Assembly: GCA_035499735.1 (NCBI GenBank) | Contig: DATJYC010000049.1 | Coordinates: 152,886-216,885, forward strand | Length of the DNA: 64,000 bases | Direction: 5' to 3' | Source: VBDM01 sp035499735 | Lineage (GTDB): Bacteria; Pseudomonadota; Gammaproteobacteria; Burkholderiales; SG8-39 | Shown here: piece after piece, positions 17,287 through 26,103 of the stretch | Numbering within the stretch: position 1 is the first letter of the stretch | How the letters are laid out: every line of letters starts with the position of its first letter | The notes under the pieces: generated by a model | Database searches by the model: none | The model's input: the letters and a program-made list of their open reading frames with translations, nothing else | Told to the model about the DNA's origin: nothing | Position numbers and translations under genes: made by a program

Positions 17287-19388
17287 TCTCGTTCCTTCTT
17301 CGAGTGCAACAGGGGTTCCTCGATCGCCAGGGAGTTCGCGCGGCCCCTGCGTGCGAAGGACATCCGGGGCGCCTCCGGTCGAGCCTGCAGACCTTTCAGG
17401 TAGTCGAAGTAAGCCTCGTCGGTCATCGGCTTGCCGAAGAGATAGCCCTGCGCGAAGTCGCACCCCTGCGACGAGACGAACCCCAGCTGGTCCTCGTTCT
17501 CGACACCCTCCGCGACCATGGCGAGGTCCAGCCCCTTGGCCATCGCCAGGATCGCCTTGACGAGCAGGACGTCGTCCTCGTTGTCCGGTAGCCCGGCGAC
17601 GAAGCTGCGGTCGATCTTCAGCACGTCGAAGCGGAAACGCTTGAGATAGCTGAGCGACGAGTAGCCGGTGCCGAAGTCGTCCAGCGACAGCTTGACCCCA
17701 GTGGCGCGCAAGCGGTCCAGTTCCTCGGCCACCTGGTGGTGATCGTCGAGCAGGACGCTCTCGGTGATCTCCAGCTCGAGCGCTTCGGGAGGCACGCCGT
17801 AGGCCGACATCAGCTCCGTGAGCCGCGCCGAGAATCGCCGCCGGAACTGAATGCGGGAAATGTTGATGGCCAGGAAGCCCGGGTGGATCCCGCTTTCCCG
17901 CCACGTCGACCAGCTGCGGCAGGCCTGCTCGAGAACCCAGTCGCCGATGCCGACGATCTGGCCGTCGTTCTCCGCGATCGGAATGAATTCCGCGGGGCTG
18001 ATCGCGCCCCTCTCGGGATGATTCCAGCGCAGCAGCACCTCGGCGCCACGGTGCCGCCGGGCGGCCGTGTCGACGATGGGCTGGAAGGCGAGCTTAAGCT
18101 GTCCCGCCTCGATCGCGCCGCGAAGGTCCTGCTCGAGCTGGACGCGCTTTCGCAGCCGCGTGTTCATCTCGTTCGTGAAGAAGGTGAAGGAGCCGCGGTG
18201 ATTCGTCTTCGCCTGGTACATGGCGTTGTCGGCGTTGGCGACAAGGGTTTCCGCGTCCTCGCCGTTGTCCGGGAAGAGCGCGATGCCGATGCTGGACTGG
18301 GCGATGACCCTGCGCCCGCCGAGTTCCTGCGGCTCGGCCACGGCCAGCAGCAGTCGCTCCGCGATCTTCTCCACGTGCATTTCGCCCACGATGTCGGAGG
18401 CCAGCACCAGGAATTCGTCCCCGCCGAGGCGCGCGACCGTGTCCCCCTCCCGCAAGGCGGCCTGCACGCGGTTCCCGATCGCGATCAGCAGCCGGTCGCC
18501 CACCGCATGACCCAGCGTATCGTTGACGTTCTTGAAGTTGTCGAGGTCGACGAAGAACACGGCGAATTTCTGCCCCGACCGCCTGGCCCGGTTGATCTCG
18601 ACGTTGATCCGGTCGAACGCCATCAGCCGGTTGGGCAGACCGGTCAGCGTGTCGAAATTGGCCTGGCGGTGAAGCTTGTCCTGCTCCTCCCTCACGCCCT
18701 CGGCCATGGTGTTGAAGGCCCGTGTAAGGAGCCCCAGCTCGTCCGAGGACTTTACTTCCACGAGGGCGTGAAGACCCCGGCCCACGTCGCGCGAGGCGGC
18801 GATCAGCTTCTGCACCGGCTGCAGCACGCGGTAGCGGAAGACGGTGTGGATCGCAATGCTCAGAAAGAGGACGACGCCGGCGAGGGCCAGCAGCTTGACC
18901 GCAAGCTGGCGGCGGAATTCATCGTGCAGGGCCTCGCGGCTCAGCCCCACCAGAAAATGCCCCAGGATCTTTCCGTCGTGGCTGATGGGAAAGCGCAGGT
19001 TGATGAGCTCTTCGCGGGCGACCGGGAGCTTCAGGAGCTCGACGACGTTGCGCGGGGCGTTCTGCATGTACTTCTTGACGAACGGCTCGCTGTCGTCGAC
19101 ATGAGAGCTCAGGATCTCGCCCTCCGGGCTCATGATTGCACCGTAGACCACGTCCGGCTGAGTGCTGACCTCGCGCGTGTAGTCGTTGAGCAGCAGGAAA
19201 TCGAAGCCGAGGATCGCCTCCGGGCTCACCAGGGCGATCAGGCGGCCGAGCGCGCGCCCGCGTTCGATCAGCTGCTGCTCGTGGAAACGCGCCGACGCCT
19301 CGAGATCGTAGAGCGTATTTGCCGCCGTGGTGACGGCCAAGAAGATCAGGACGGTGAGGGTGAATTTCGCGCCCAGACCAAGCCGCAT
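17283..19388 (-). CDS. Membrane GGDEF-EAL protein with HAMP domain
   Basis: A 701-residue c-di-GMP turnover enzyme. The order is: transmembrane helix at about 8-25, a periplasmic sensor region to about 180, a second helix near 185-205, a HAMP linker ending near 255, GGDEF domain (motif GGDEF at about 320-325) and EAL domain from about 430. In the EAL domain the signature reads EVL rather than EAL (about 448), but other catalytic features are kept: LEITES, DDFGTGYSS (about 567), LKIDRSF and AEGVEN. Both activities are therefore possible. It heads a six-gene operon. The start ATG has a good ribosome site (aggggag). Confidence 0.88.
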   Translation of the reverse strand: MRLGLGAKFTLTVLIFLAVTTAANTLYDLEASARFHEQQLIERGRALGRLIALVSPEAILGFDFLLLNDYTREVSTQPDVVYGAIMSPEGEILSSHVDDSEPFVKKYMQNAPRNVVELLKLPVAREELINLRFPISHDGKILGHFLVGLSREALHDEFRRQLAVKLLALAGVVLFLSIAIHTVFRYRVLQPVQKLIAASRDVGRGLHALVEVKSSDELGLLTRAFNTMAEGVREEQDKLHRQANFDTLTGLPNRLMAFDRINVEINRARRSGQKFAVFFVDLDNFKNVNDTLGHAVGDRLLIAIGNRVQAALREGDTVARLGGDEFLVLASDIVGEMHVEKIAERLLLAVAEPQELGGRRVIAQSSIGIALFPDNGEDAETLVANADNAMYQAKTNHRGSFTFFTNEMNTRLRKRVQLEQDLRGAIEAGQLKLAFQPIVDTAARRHRGAEVLLRWNHPERGAISPAEFIPIAENDGQIVGIGDWVLEQACRSWSTWRESGIHPGFLAINISRIQFRRRFSARLTELMSAYGVPPEALELEITESVLLDDHHQVAEELDRLRATGVKLSLDDFGTGYSSLSYLKRFRFDVLKIDRSFVAGLPDNEDDVLLVKAILAMAKGLDLAMVAEGVENEDQLGFVSSQGCDFAQGYLFGKPMTDEAYFDYLKGLQARPEAPRMSFARRGRANSLAIEEPLLHSKKERE

Positions 19389-19626
19389 TACGTCTCCCCT
19401 AGTCCCGTACAGTGCGGGTGTGCGTTCATTTGAAGCGAGCCGATGTGCCCGGACAGGCGGGCAGCCAATCGGCGCTGCGGAGTTTAGTTTACCCCAAGGT
19501 CCGACGGAAGCCCCTTGGTTTGTTTGGGCAATATCGGGAATTCCGGAACTAGTCGGCGGCGGGCGTCGTTCAGGAGCACCCGGACCCGTACCTGACAAGA
19601 ATAGTAGGGTTTCCCCCACGTGGGAC
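19389..19626. other. Intergenic gap with leader of the GGDEF-EAL operon
   Basis: This 238-base gap separates the end of glpK from the GGDEF-EAL start (both on the minus strand). Reading the minus strand, TAAACT sequences at 19481-19491 could serve as a -10, but no matching -35 was found. No gene, tRNA or clear T-tract terminator is visible. Confidence 0.3.
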
Positions 19627-21114
19627 TCAGCTTTTCGCCCAGCTTTTCGCCCGGTCCAGCGCCCGCTTCCACTCTCCCATCCGGCGCTCGGCTTCCGGGC
19701 GCTGCATCCTCGGGTCGAAGCGCCTGGCGATCTTCCATTGCCTGGCGATCTGCTCGCGGCTGGTCCACACGCCGGTCGCAAGGCCCGCGAGGTAGGCCGC
19801 GCCGAGCGCGGTGGTCTCGAGCACCTTCGGGCGCACCACCGGCACCCCGAGCAGGTCCGCCTGGAACTGCATGAGCAGGTTATTCGCCGCCGCGCCGCCG
19901 TCGACGCGCAGTTCGGTCGAAGCCTGTCCCGAGTCCTGCTCCATGGCGCGCAGGAGCTCGGCCGATTGGAACGCGATCGACTCGAGCGCGGCGCGGGCGA
20001 TGTGGCCGGCGGTCGAGCCGCGCGTGAGCCCGATGATCGTGCCCCGCGCGTACGGATCCCAGTGGGGGGCGCCCAGCCCCGCGAATCCCGGAACGAACAC
20101 GATGCCGCCCGAGTCGCGCACGCTCCTCGCGAGCCTTTCGACCTCCACCGACTTCCTGATGATCCTCAGGCCGTCCCTCAGCCACTGCACCACCGCGCCC
20201 CCGATGAAGACACTGCCCTCGAGCGCGAATTGCTTCGGTCCGGCTTCCGCGGCGCAGGTGGCTACGAGACCGCTCCTGGACTCGATCGGCCGGCTACCGG
20301 TGTTGAGGAGCAGAAAGCATCCGGTGCCGTAGGTATTCTTCGCCATCCCCGCCTCGTGGCATCCCTGGCCGAAGAGAGCCGCCTGCTGGTCGCCCGCGAT
20401 TCCCGCAAGCGGGATTTCCGCCCCGAGCATGGGCCTTGCCGTGGCGCCGTAGATGTGCGAAGAGGGCAGCACCTCGGGCAGCATCGCGCGCGGAACGCCG
20501 AAGATGTCCAGCAGGTCCCCGTCCCAATCGCCCTTGTGAATGTCGTAGAGCTGGGTGCGCGACGCGTTCGAGGGGTCGGTAACGTGGAGCCTCCCGCCGC
20601 TGAGCTTCCACGCCAGCCAGCAGTCGATCGTCCCGAAGAGGAGGTCGCCCTTTTCCGCGCGCGCCCTCAGCCCCGGCACGTTCGCCAGCAGCCATTCGAC
20701 CTTGGTCGCCGAGAAATAGGGGTCGATCACCAGGCCCGTCTTCGCCCGGATCTCGTCCGCGAGGCCTTCCTTGACGAGGATCTCGCAGCGGTCGGCGGTC
20801 CGCCGGTCCTGCCAGACGATGGCGCGGTGCGCGGGCTTGCCGGTGCGCTTGTCCCAGACGACCGTGGTCTCCCTCTGGTTGGTGATGCCGATCGCCGAGA
20901 TACGCGAGGAAGAAAGGCGCGCTTTCCTGAGCGCAGCCCGGGCACAGGCGAGCTGCGAGCGGAAGATTTCCTCGGCGTCGTGCTCGACCCAGCCGGGCTG
21001 GGGAAAGAACTGGCGAAACTCGCGCTGCGCCGCCGCGACCGGAGCGCCCTTCTCGTCGAACACGATGGCGCGCGAGCTGGTGGTACCCTGATCGAGGGCG
21101 AGCACGTAGCGCAT
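19627..21114 (-). CDS. glpK: Glycerol kinase
   Basis: A 495-residue FGGY-family kinase that phosphorylates glycerol to sn-glycerol 3-phosphate in the cytoplasm. The N-terminal phosphate-binding DQGTTSSRA, the substrate region ITNQRETTVVWD, the GIAGDQQAALFGQ block and the C-terminal LRVDGGAAANN motif are all present, and length is normal. The long upstream extension of this frame is antisense to gpsA and was excluded. It is divergent from gpsA with only 21 bases between the starts, so each promoter must lie partly inside the other gene. No GlpF permease or GlpD is in the window. Confidence 0.96.
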   Translation of the reverse strand: MRYVLALDQGTTSSRAIVFDEKGAPVAAAQREFRQFFPQPGWVEHDAEEIFRSQLACARAALRKARLSSSRISAIGITNQRETTVVWDKRTGKPAHRAIVWQDRRTADRCEILVKEGLADEIRAKTGLVIDPYFSATKVEWLLANVPGLRARAEKGDLLFGTIDCWLAWKLSGGRLHVTDPSNASRTQLYDIHKGDWDGDLLDIFGVPRAMLPEVLPSSHIYGATARPMLGAEIPLAGIAGDQQAALFGQGCHEAGMAKNTYGTGCFLLLNTGSRPIESRSGLVATCAAEAGPKQFALEGSVFIGGAVVQWLRDGLRIIRKSVEVERLARSVRDSGGIVFVPGFAGLGAPHWDPYARGTIIGLTRGSTAGHIARAALESIAFQSAELLRAMEQDSGQASTELRVDGGAAANNLLMQFQADLLGVPVVRPKVLETTALGAAYLAGLATGVWTSREQIARQWKIARRFDPRMQRPEAERRMGEWKRALDRAKSWAKS

Positions 21115-21135
21115 GAAAAATTCTAGCAGGGCTTC

Positions 21136-22155
21136 GTGTCGGGGGAGCCGGTGGCGAGAATCGGGGTGATCGGCGGAGGCGCCTTCGGCACGGCGATGGC
21201 ATGCGTGCTGCGGCGCGCCGGGCACGAGATCTCGATCTGGGCGCGCGAGCCCGAGGTCGTCGCCGCGATCAACCGCGAATCCCTGAATCCGGTGTTCCTG
21301 CGGGGAATACCGCTCCCGGCGGGAATCGCCGCGACCGTCGACCTGGGCGCAGCGACGGCCGGAACCGAATTCCTCGTCCTCGCGCCGCCGGCTCAGCACA
21401 TGCGTAGCGTCGCGGGGCAGCTTGCGCCGTTCGTAAGGGAAGGACTGCCGCTCGTGTCCTGCTCCAAGGGCATCGAGCGCGGCAGCTGCGCGTTCATGTC
21501 GCAGGTCATCGCCGAGACTGTTCCCGGCGCGCGCGTCGCGGTGCTTTCCGGGCCCTCGTTCGCCCACGACATCGCCGCCGACCTGCCCGCGGGAGTGACT
21601 CTTGCGTGCCGGGATGGGGCGCTCGCCGTGCGGCTCGCCCGGGCGATCGGAACGCCGCGCTTTCGCGTCTACCTGTCGCACGACGTGGTCGGGGTGCACC
21701 TGGGGGGAGTGATGAAGAACGTCCTCGCCATCGCCTGCGGCATCGCAACCGGAAGGAAGCTCGGCGAATCGGCGCGCGCCACGCTGTTCGCGCGCGGGCT
21801 CGCGGAGATGGCGCGGCTCGGCATCGCGCTCGGCGCGCGCCTCGAGACCTTCCTCGGCCTCTCCGGGGCGGGGGATCTTGCCCTGTCCTGCAACAGCGCG
21901 GCGTCGCGAAACACGTCGCTCGGCATCGCGCTCGGAGAGGGTAGGAAGCTCGATGACATCCTGCGCGAGCGGGTCACGGTCCAGGAAGGCGTGCACTCGG
22001 CCGAGTCCGTGGCCGAGCTCGCGAGACGGCAGGGCGTGCGCATGGCGATCAGCGGTGCCGTCGACGACGTGCTCAACCGCGGCTGCGCCGTCGAGGAGGC
22101 GATCGGCCGGCTGCTCGCGCGCCCTACCGGAGACGAGCTGGGCGGGGCGGCTTGA
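21136..22155 (+). CDS. gpsA: NAD(P)-dependent glycerol-3-phosphate dehydrogenase
   Basis: A 339-residue GpsA enzyme making sn-glycerol 3-phosphate from dihydroxyacetone phosphate for phospholipid synthesis. The Rossmann motif GVIGGGAFGTAMA is at about 10-22, SCSKGIE and GPSFAHDIA are the substrate-side motifs, and VMKNVLAIACG holds the active-site lysine. The SGAGDLALSCNS segment corresponds to the family GLGDL-T-TS signature with small changes. Start is GTG. Position next to glpK groups two routes to glycerol 3-phosphate. The stop codon overlaps a perfect Fnr-type palindrome serving the next operon. Confidence 0.92.
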   Translation: MSGEPVARIGVIGGGAFGTAMACVLRRAGHEISIWAREPEVVAAINRESLNPVFLRGIPLPAGIAATVDLGAATAGTEFLVLAPPAQHMRSVAGQLAPFVREGLPLVSCSKGIERGSCAFMSQVIAETVPGARVAVLSGPSFAHDIAADLPAGVTLACRDGALAVRLARAIGTPRFRVYLSHDVVGVHLGGVMKNVLAIACGIATGRKLGESARATLFARGLAEMARLGIALGARLETFLGLSGAGDLALSCNSAASRNTSLGIALGEGRKLDDILRERVTVQEGVHSAESVAELARRQGVRMAISGAVDDVLNRGCAVEEAIGRLLARPTGDELGGAA

Positions 22156-22165
22156 TCTGCATCAA
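22152..22165 (+). promoter_or_regulatory. Fnr-type palindrome upstream of the ABC operon
   Basis: TTGAT-CTGC-ATCAA is a perfect Fnr/Anr-type site and overlaps the gpsA stop codon. Its centre is about 65 bases before the start expected from the TATAAT at 22212, which suits a class I position. A weaker GATGAT at 22190-22195 would place it at a class II position instead. Confidence 0.6.
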
Positions 22166-22211
22166 GAAGGGCGGCTCAGGGTCCGGCACGATGATGAGCG
22201 CAAGCTGACCC

Positions 22212-22217
22212 TATAAT
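22212..22217 (+). promoter_or_regulatory. -10 hexamer of the ABC uptake operon
   Basis: A consensus TATAAT lies 20 bases before the substrate-binding-protein start. No good -35 is present, consistent with activator dependence. A strong ribosome site (aggaggag) follows. Confidence 0.55.
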
Positions 22218-22236
22218 CGTCCCAGGAGGAGAAGCC

Positions 22237-23361
22237 ATGATCCGCGCATTGAAGCAGTTGGCCGTGGCCTTGACCGCGGCGCTTGCGCTCGCCGCGCAGG
22301 CCGCGGCCCAGCCCATCGAGAGCGAGCTCGTTCTCATCACCCCGGTCGCGAAGACCCTTACCGACCCTTCGCTCGCCGAGTTCGCCAAGTACGCCAAGGA
22401 GCGCTGGAACGTCACGGTCAAGACGAGCGCGCTCGCGGCCGGCACGCCGGTCGCCTACGGCCAGATCGTCGAATGGAAAGGCCGGCCCCAGGCCGACATC
22501 TTCTGGGGCGGCGAGAGCGCGCTCTTCGACAAGCTCGCAGACCAGAATCTCCTCGCCAAGCTCGATCTGTCCAAGGCGGTCGTCGACGCGGTCCCCGCGA
22601 GCATCGGCAAGCCCAAGCCCATACCGCTCAAGGACCCGCGGGGCTTCTGGATCGGAACGGTGCTCGAGCCCTACGGCCTGGTCTACCATCCGCGGCTGCT
22701 CGCGCGCCTGGGCGTTCAGCCGCCCAAGGACTGGGACGACCTGCTCGATCCCAAGCTCAAGGGCAACGTCGCCCAGTGCGCGCCGACGCGCTCCTCCAGC
22801 AGCCACGCGACCTACGAGGTCATCCTGCAGCGCGACGGCGACGCCAAGGGCTGGGAGTTCCTGAAGCACCTGGGCGGCAACACGGGCATCTTCACAGCGC
22901 GCAGCCGTGACGTGCCCTCGGTCGTCGCCAAGGGCGAGTTCGCGGCGGGCTTCGCCGTGCCGAGCTACATGGCCTTCGAGGACCGTCTTTCGGGCTTCGA
23001 CATCAAGTTCGTCGCGCCGAAGACCGCGTGGATCACGCCCGAACCGATCGCGGTAATCGCAGGTGCGCCACACCCCAAGGCGGCGCGCGCCTTCATCGAG
23101 TTCATGCTCGCCGAGCGCGGGCAGAAAGTCGCGATGGAACGGGGCGTGTTCCCGATCACGCCCAAGTACCGCGTTCAGGGCGCGCCGGGCTCGCCTGCGG
23201 AGATGGCGGTCGAGTTCACCGGGGGCCTGCGCTCCTACTTCGACGTCGAAGTAAACAATATCTATGACGACTCGATCGCGCAGAAGCGCTACGAGGAGGT
23301 CAACGCCCAGTACCGCAAGGATATCGAGTCGGTTGCCGAGGAGCTGAAGAAGAAATACTGA
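22237..23361 (+). CDS. ABC transporter periplasmic substrate-binding protein
   Basis: A 374-residue extracellular solute-binding protein with a signal peptide (MIRALKQLAVAL... cleavage near residue 24). The fold is that of the FbpA/PhnS-like type II binding proteins: ADIFWGGESALFDKL, EPYGLVYHPRLL, KDWDDLLDPKLKG and TARSRDVPSVVAKGE. It is the first gene of a four-gene operon with ATPase, fused permease and HAD phosphatase. Relatives carry ferric iron, 2-aminoethylphosphonate or other phosphorylated organics. Absence of an obvious iron-tyrosine pair and presence of a phosphatase favour an organophosphate ligand, but this is inference. Confidence 0.82.
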   Translation: MIRALKQLAVALTAALALAAQAAAQPIESELVLITPVAKTLTDPSLAEFAKYAKERWNVTVKTSALAAGTPVAYGQIVEWKGRPQADIFWGGESALFDKLADQNLLAKLDLSKAVVDAVPASIGKPKPIPLKDPRGFWIGTVLEPYGLVYHPRLLARLGVQPPKDWDDLLDPKLKGNVAQCAPTRSSSSHATYEVILQRDGDAKGWEFLKHLGGNTGIFTARSRDVPSVVAKGEFAAGFAVPSYMAFEDRLSGFDIKFVAPKTAWITPEPIAVIAGAPHPKAARAFIEFMLAERGQKVAMERGVFPITPKYRVQGAPGSPAEMAVEFTGGLRSYFDVEVNNIYDDSIAQKRYEEVNAQYRKDIESVAEELKKKY

Positions 23362-23365
23362 AGCT

Positions 23366-24433
23366 GTGCGGATCAGCGTCCACGAGATCACCAAGCGGTT
23401 CGGAAAAAACGAGGTCGTCGGGCGCTCGAGCTTCTCGATCGGGGAGGGGGAGCTGTTCACCCTCCTCGGTCCCTCGGGCTGCGGGAAAACGACGCTACTG
23501 CGGCTGATCGCGGGCTTCTACACCCCGGACGAGGGCGAGATACGCTTCGACGGCGTTCGCGTGAACGAGATGCCGCCGCACGAGCGCGGCATCGGCATGG
23601 TGTTCCAGAACTATGCGCTTTGGCCGCACATGACGGTGCACAGCAACGTCGCTTACGGCCTGAAGCTGCGCGAGGTCGGGCGCGCCGATATCCAGAGGCG
23701 GGTAGAGGGCGTTCTCGACAAGGTGCGGCTCGCCGGGCTGGGCGAGCGCTACCCCGGCCAGCTCTCCGGCGGCCAGCAGCAACGCGTGGCGCTCGCCCGG
23801 GCGCTCGTGCTCAACCCCAAGATCCTGCTGCTCGACGAGCCGCTGTCCAACCTCGACGCCAAGATCCGCGTGCAGGTGCGTGCGGAGATCAGGAAGCTCC
23901 AGAAAGAGCTCGGCATCACCACGGTCTACGTGACGCACGACCAGGAGGAGGCCCTCACGCTCTCGGATCGCATCGTGGTGTTCAACCAGGGGCGGGTGTT
24001 CCAGATCGGCGCGCCGAAGGATCTCTACGAGCGGCCGAGAAACCGTTTCGTCGCGGACTTCATCGGCATCAACAATCTGCTCGACGGAACGGTGCGCTCG
24101 GCCGAGACAGGATTTCTGGTCGTCGATACGGCGCTGGGGCCGATTCGCGCCATGCCGAATGCCGAGCTTCACGCGGGCAACAGATGCGTGATCTGCGTGC
24201 GCCCGGAGAACATCGCCGTCGGCGGCGCAGGCGCCGAGCCCAACATCGCGCGGGGGAACATCGCCTTCGCCGCGTACCTGGGGAACACGCTGCGCTACGA
24301 CGTCGACCTCGGACAGGGGATCACTTTCAAGGTCGACGACCGCGATCCCTGGCAGCACGAGCAGCGCGCGATGGGCAGCGCGGTGGAGCTGGGCTTTTCG
24401 GTCGCGAGCACGCTGGCGATTCCGGCGGAATGA
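23366..24433 (+). CDS. ABC transporter ATP-binding protein
   Basis: A 355-residue importer ATPase of the CysA/PotA/FbpC class. Walker A is GPSGCGKTT (about 35-43), the signature is LSGGQQQR (about 134), Walker B is ILLLDEPLSNLDA and the switch histidine is in VTHDQEEA. Residues from about 240 form a TOBE-type regulatory domain, common in this class. Start is GTG four bases after the binding-protein stop. Its stop overlaps the permease ATG. Substrate follows from the operon and is unknown. Confidence 0.92.
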   Translation: MRISVHEITKRFGKNEVVGRSSFSIGEGELFTLLGPSGCGKTTLLRLIAGFYTPDEGEIRFDGVRVNEMPPHERGIGMVFQNYALWPHMTVHSNVAYGLKLREVGRADIQRRVEGVLDKVRLAGLGERYPGQLSGGQQQRVALARALVLNPKILLLDEPLSNLDAKIRVQVRAEIRKLQKELGITTVYVTHDQEEALTLSDRIVVFNQGRVFQIGAPKDLYERPRNRFVADFIGINNLLDGTVRSAETGFLVVDTALGPIRAMPNAELHAGNRCVICVRPENIAVGGAGAEPNIARGNIAFAAYLGNTLRYDVDLGQGITFKVDDRDPWQHEQRAMGSAVELGFSVASTLAIPAE

Positions 24434-26103
24434 AGCTGCCCCGCTCTCCGCTCGCGGCTCTCGGATTTACCCTGATCTGGATGTTCCTGATCGTTTTCGT
24501 CTTCTACCCGCTCACCCGGATCTTCTACGACGCCTTCACCGACGAGGCGGGGCGGGCGACGCTCGCGAACTTCCACGAGTTCTTCACCGATTCGTTCTAT
24601 CTGCGGTCGCTGTGGAAATCGCTCGCGCTCGGGGCCGCCGCGGTGATCACGACCTCGGTCGTGGGGATCGCGGTGGCCTTCCTGATCCTGCGCTACGAGT
24701 TTCCGTACAGGAACCTCTTCTCCTACCTCACCATGCTGCCGATGATCCTCCCGCCGCTGGTGGGCGTGCTCGGCTTCGTCTTCATCCTCGGCCGCGCGGG
24801 AACGGTGAACGTGCTTCTCGAGGAATGGCTGGGCCTCGCGCACCCGGTGAATTTCATGTACGGAGTTCACGGCGTGCTGCTCGTCGAGACCGTGCACCTC
24901 TTCCCGATGATGACGCTCAGCATTCTCGATTCGCTCGCCAAGGTCGATCCTTCGCTCGAGGAGGCGGCGCAGGGCATGGGCGCCAGAGGGTGGCGCAGGT
25001 TCTGGGACGTGACGCTGCCGCTGACCACTCCGGGCTACGTGTCGGGGGCGCTGCTCGTCTTCATCTGGACCTTCGCCGATTTCATCACACCGCTGGTCCT
25101 GGGGGTGCAGGACCTGCTCGCCCCGCAGGCCTACCTGAACATCGTGCAGTTCGTCGACCGGCGCATCTTCCGCATGGGAATCGTCATCTCGGCGCTGCTC
25201 GTCCTCCTCGCGATAGTCTTCGTTCTTGCGGCGCGCCAGTACGTCGCGATCAAGGACTACAGCTCGCTAGCCTATTCCAGGGTCGAGCGCCGGCGCCTGG
25301 GGCCCGTGGCCCGCTGGGCCGCTGTGGGCTTCCTGTCGACGCTCATGTTCGTATCGCTCGTGCCGCAGGCGGGCGTGCTGCTTGCGGCGGTGGGCCGCGG
25401 CTGGTCGCTCACCCCGTTCCCGCTTCACTACACGCTGGAGTTCTTCGACCAGGTGAGCGTGGAGACGCCGAAGTTCATCGTGAACTCGCTCCTCTTCTGC
25501 GGCGTCGCCGTGTTCCTGTGCCTGGCGATCGGCGTGCCGATGGCGTGGATCATGGGGCGAACGAACGCCCCCGGGCGCGGCGCGATGGACGCGCTCACCA
25601 CGCTGATGCTCGCCATTCCGGGAACCGCGGTCGGCATCGCCTACGTGCGCGCCTTCAATTTCCCTCTGCCGGTCCTCGACGTCCCGCTTACCGGCATGTG
25701 GCTGATACTTCCGCTGGTCCTCGCCGTTCGCCGCCTGCCCTACACCGTGCGCGGAAGCTACTCGTCGCTGCTCCTGGTGCACAGATCCATGGAGGAAGCG
25801 GCGGAGAACGTCGGCGCAACCAAGCTACGCACCTTCCGCGACATCACCGTGCCCCTCGTATGGAAGGGCATCTTCGTCGGCGGCCTGTTCTCCTTCATCA
25901 CCTCGATCCAGGAGGCTTCCGCGACGATATTCCTCACCCTGGGCGGGCGCGAGATGATTCCCTACGGCATCTTCAGCTTCTACATCGCCGGCTCGCAGAG
26001 CCAGGCCGCCGCGCTGGGTGTGATCCTGATCGCGGTGTGCGCGCTGAGCCTGTTTATAGTCAACCGCGTCGCTGGCGCGCGCGTCGGCGGACTCTTCGGC
26101 TGA
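24430..26103 (+). CDS. Fused two-domain ABC permease
   Basis: A 557-residue inner-membrane protein with two permease domains in one chain, as in FbpB and PhnU2-like permeases. Two EAA loops that contact the ATPase are visible: EEAAQGMGARGWRRFWDVT in the first half and EEAAENVGATKLRTFRDIT in the second. About twelve hydrophobic segments are present. The ATG overlaps the ATPase stop and the TGA is followed directly by the phosphatase ATG, so the four genes are tightly coupled. Confidence 0.9.
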   Translation: MKLPRSPLAALGFTLIWMFLIVFVFYPLTRIFYDAFTDEAGRATLANFHEFFTDSFYLRSLWKSLALGAAAVITTSVVGIAVAFLILRYEFPYRNLFSYLTMLPMILPPLVGVLGFVFILGRAGTVNVLLEEWLGLAHPVNFMYGVHGVLLVETVHLFPMMTLSILDSLAKVDPSLEEAAQGMGARGWRRFWDVTLPLTTPGYVSGALLVFIWTFADFITPLVLGVQDLLAPQAYLNIVQFVDRRIFRMGIVISALLVLLAIVFVLAARQYVAIKDYSSLAYSRVERRRLGPVARWAAVGFLSTLMFVSLVPQAGVLLAAVGRGWSLTPFPLHYTLEFFDQVSVETPKFIVNSLLFCGVAVFLCLAIGVPMAWIMGRTNAPGRGAMDALTTLMLAIPGTAVGIAYVRAFNFPLPVLDVPLTGMWLILPLVLAVRRLPYTVRGSYSSLLLVHRSMEEAAENVGATKLRTFRDITVPLVWKGIFVGGLFSFITSIQEASATIFLTLGGREMIPYGIFSFYIAGSQSQAAALGVILIAVCALSLFIVNRVAGARVGGLFG

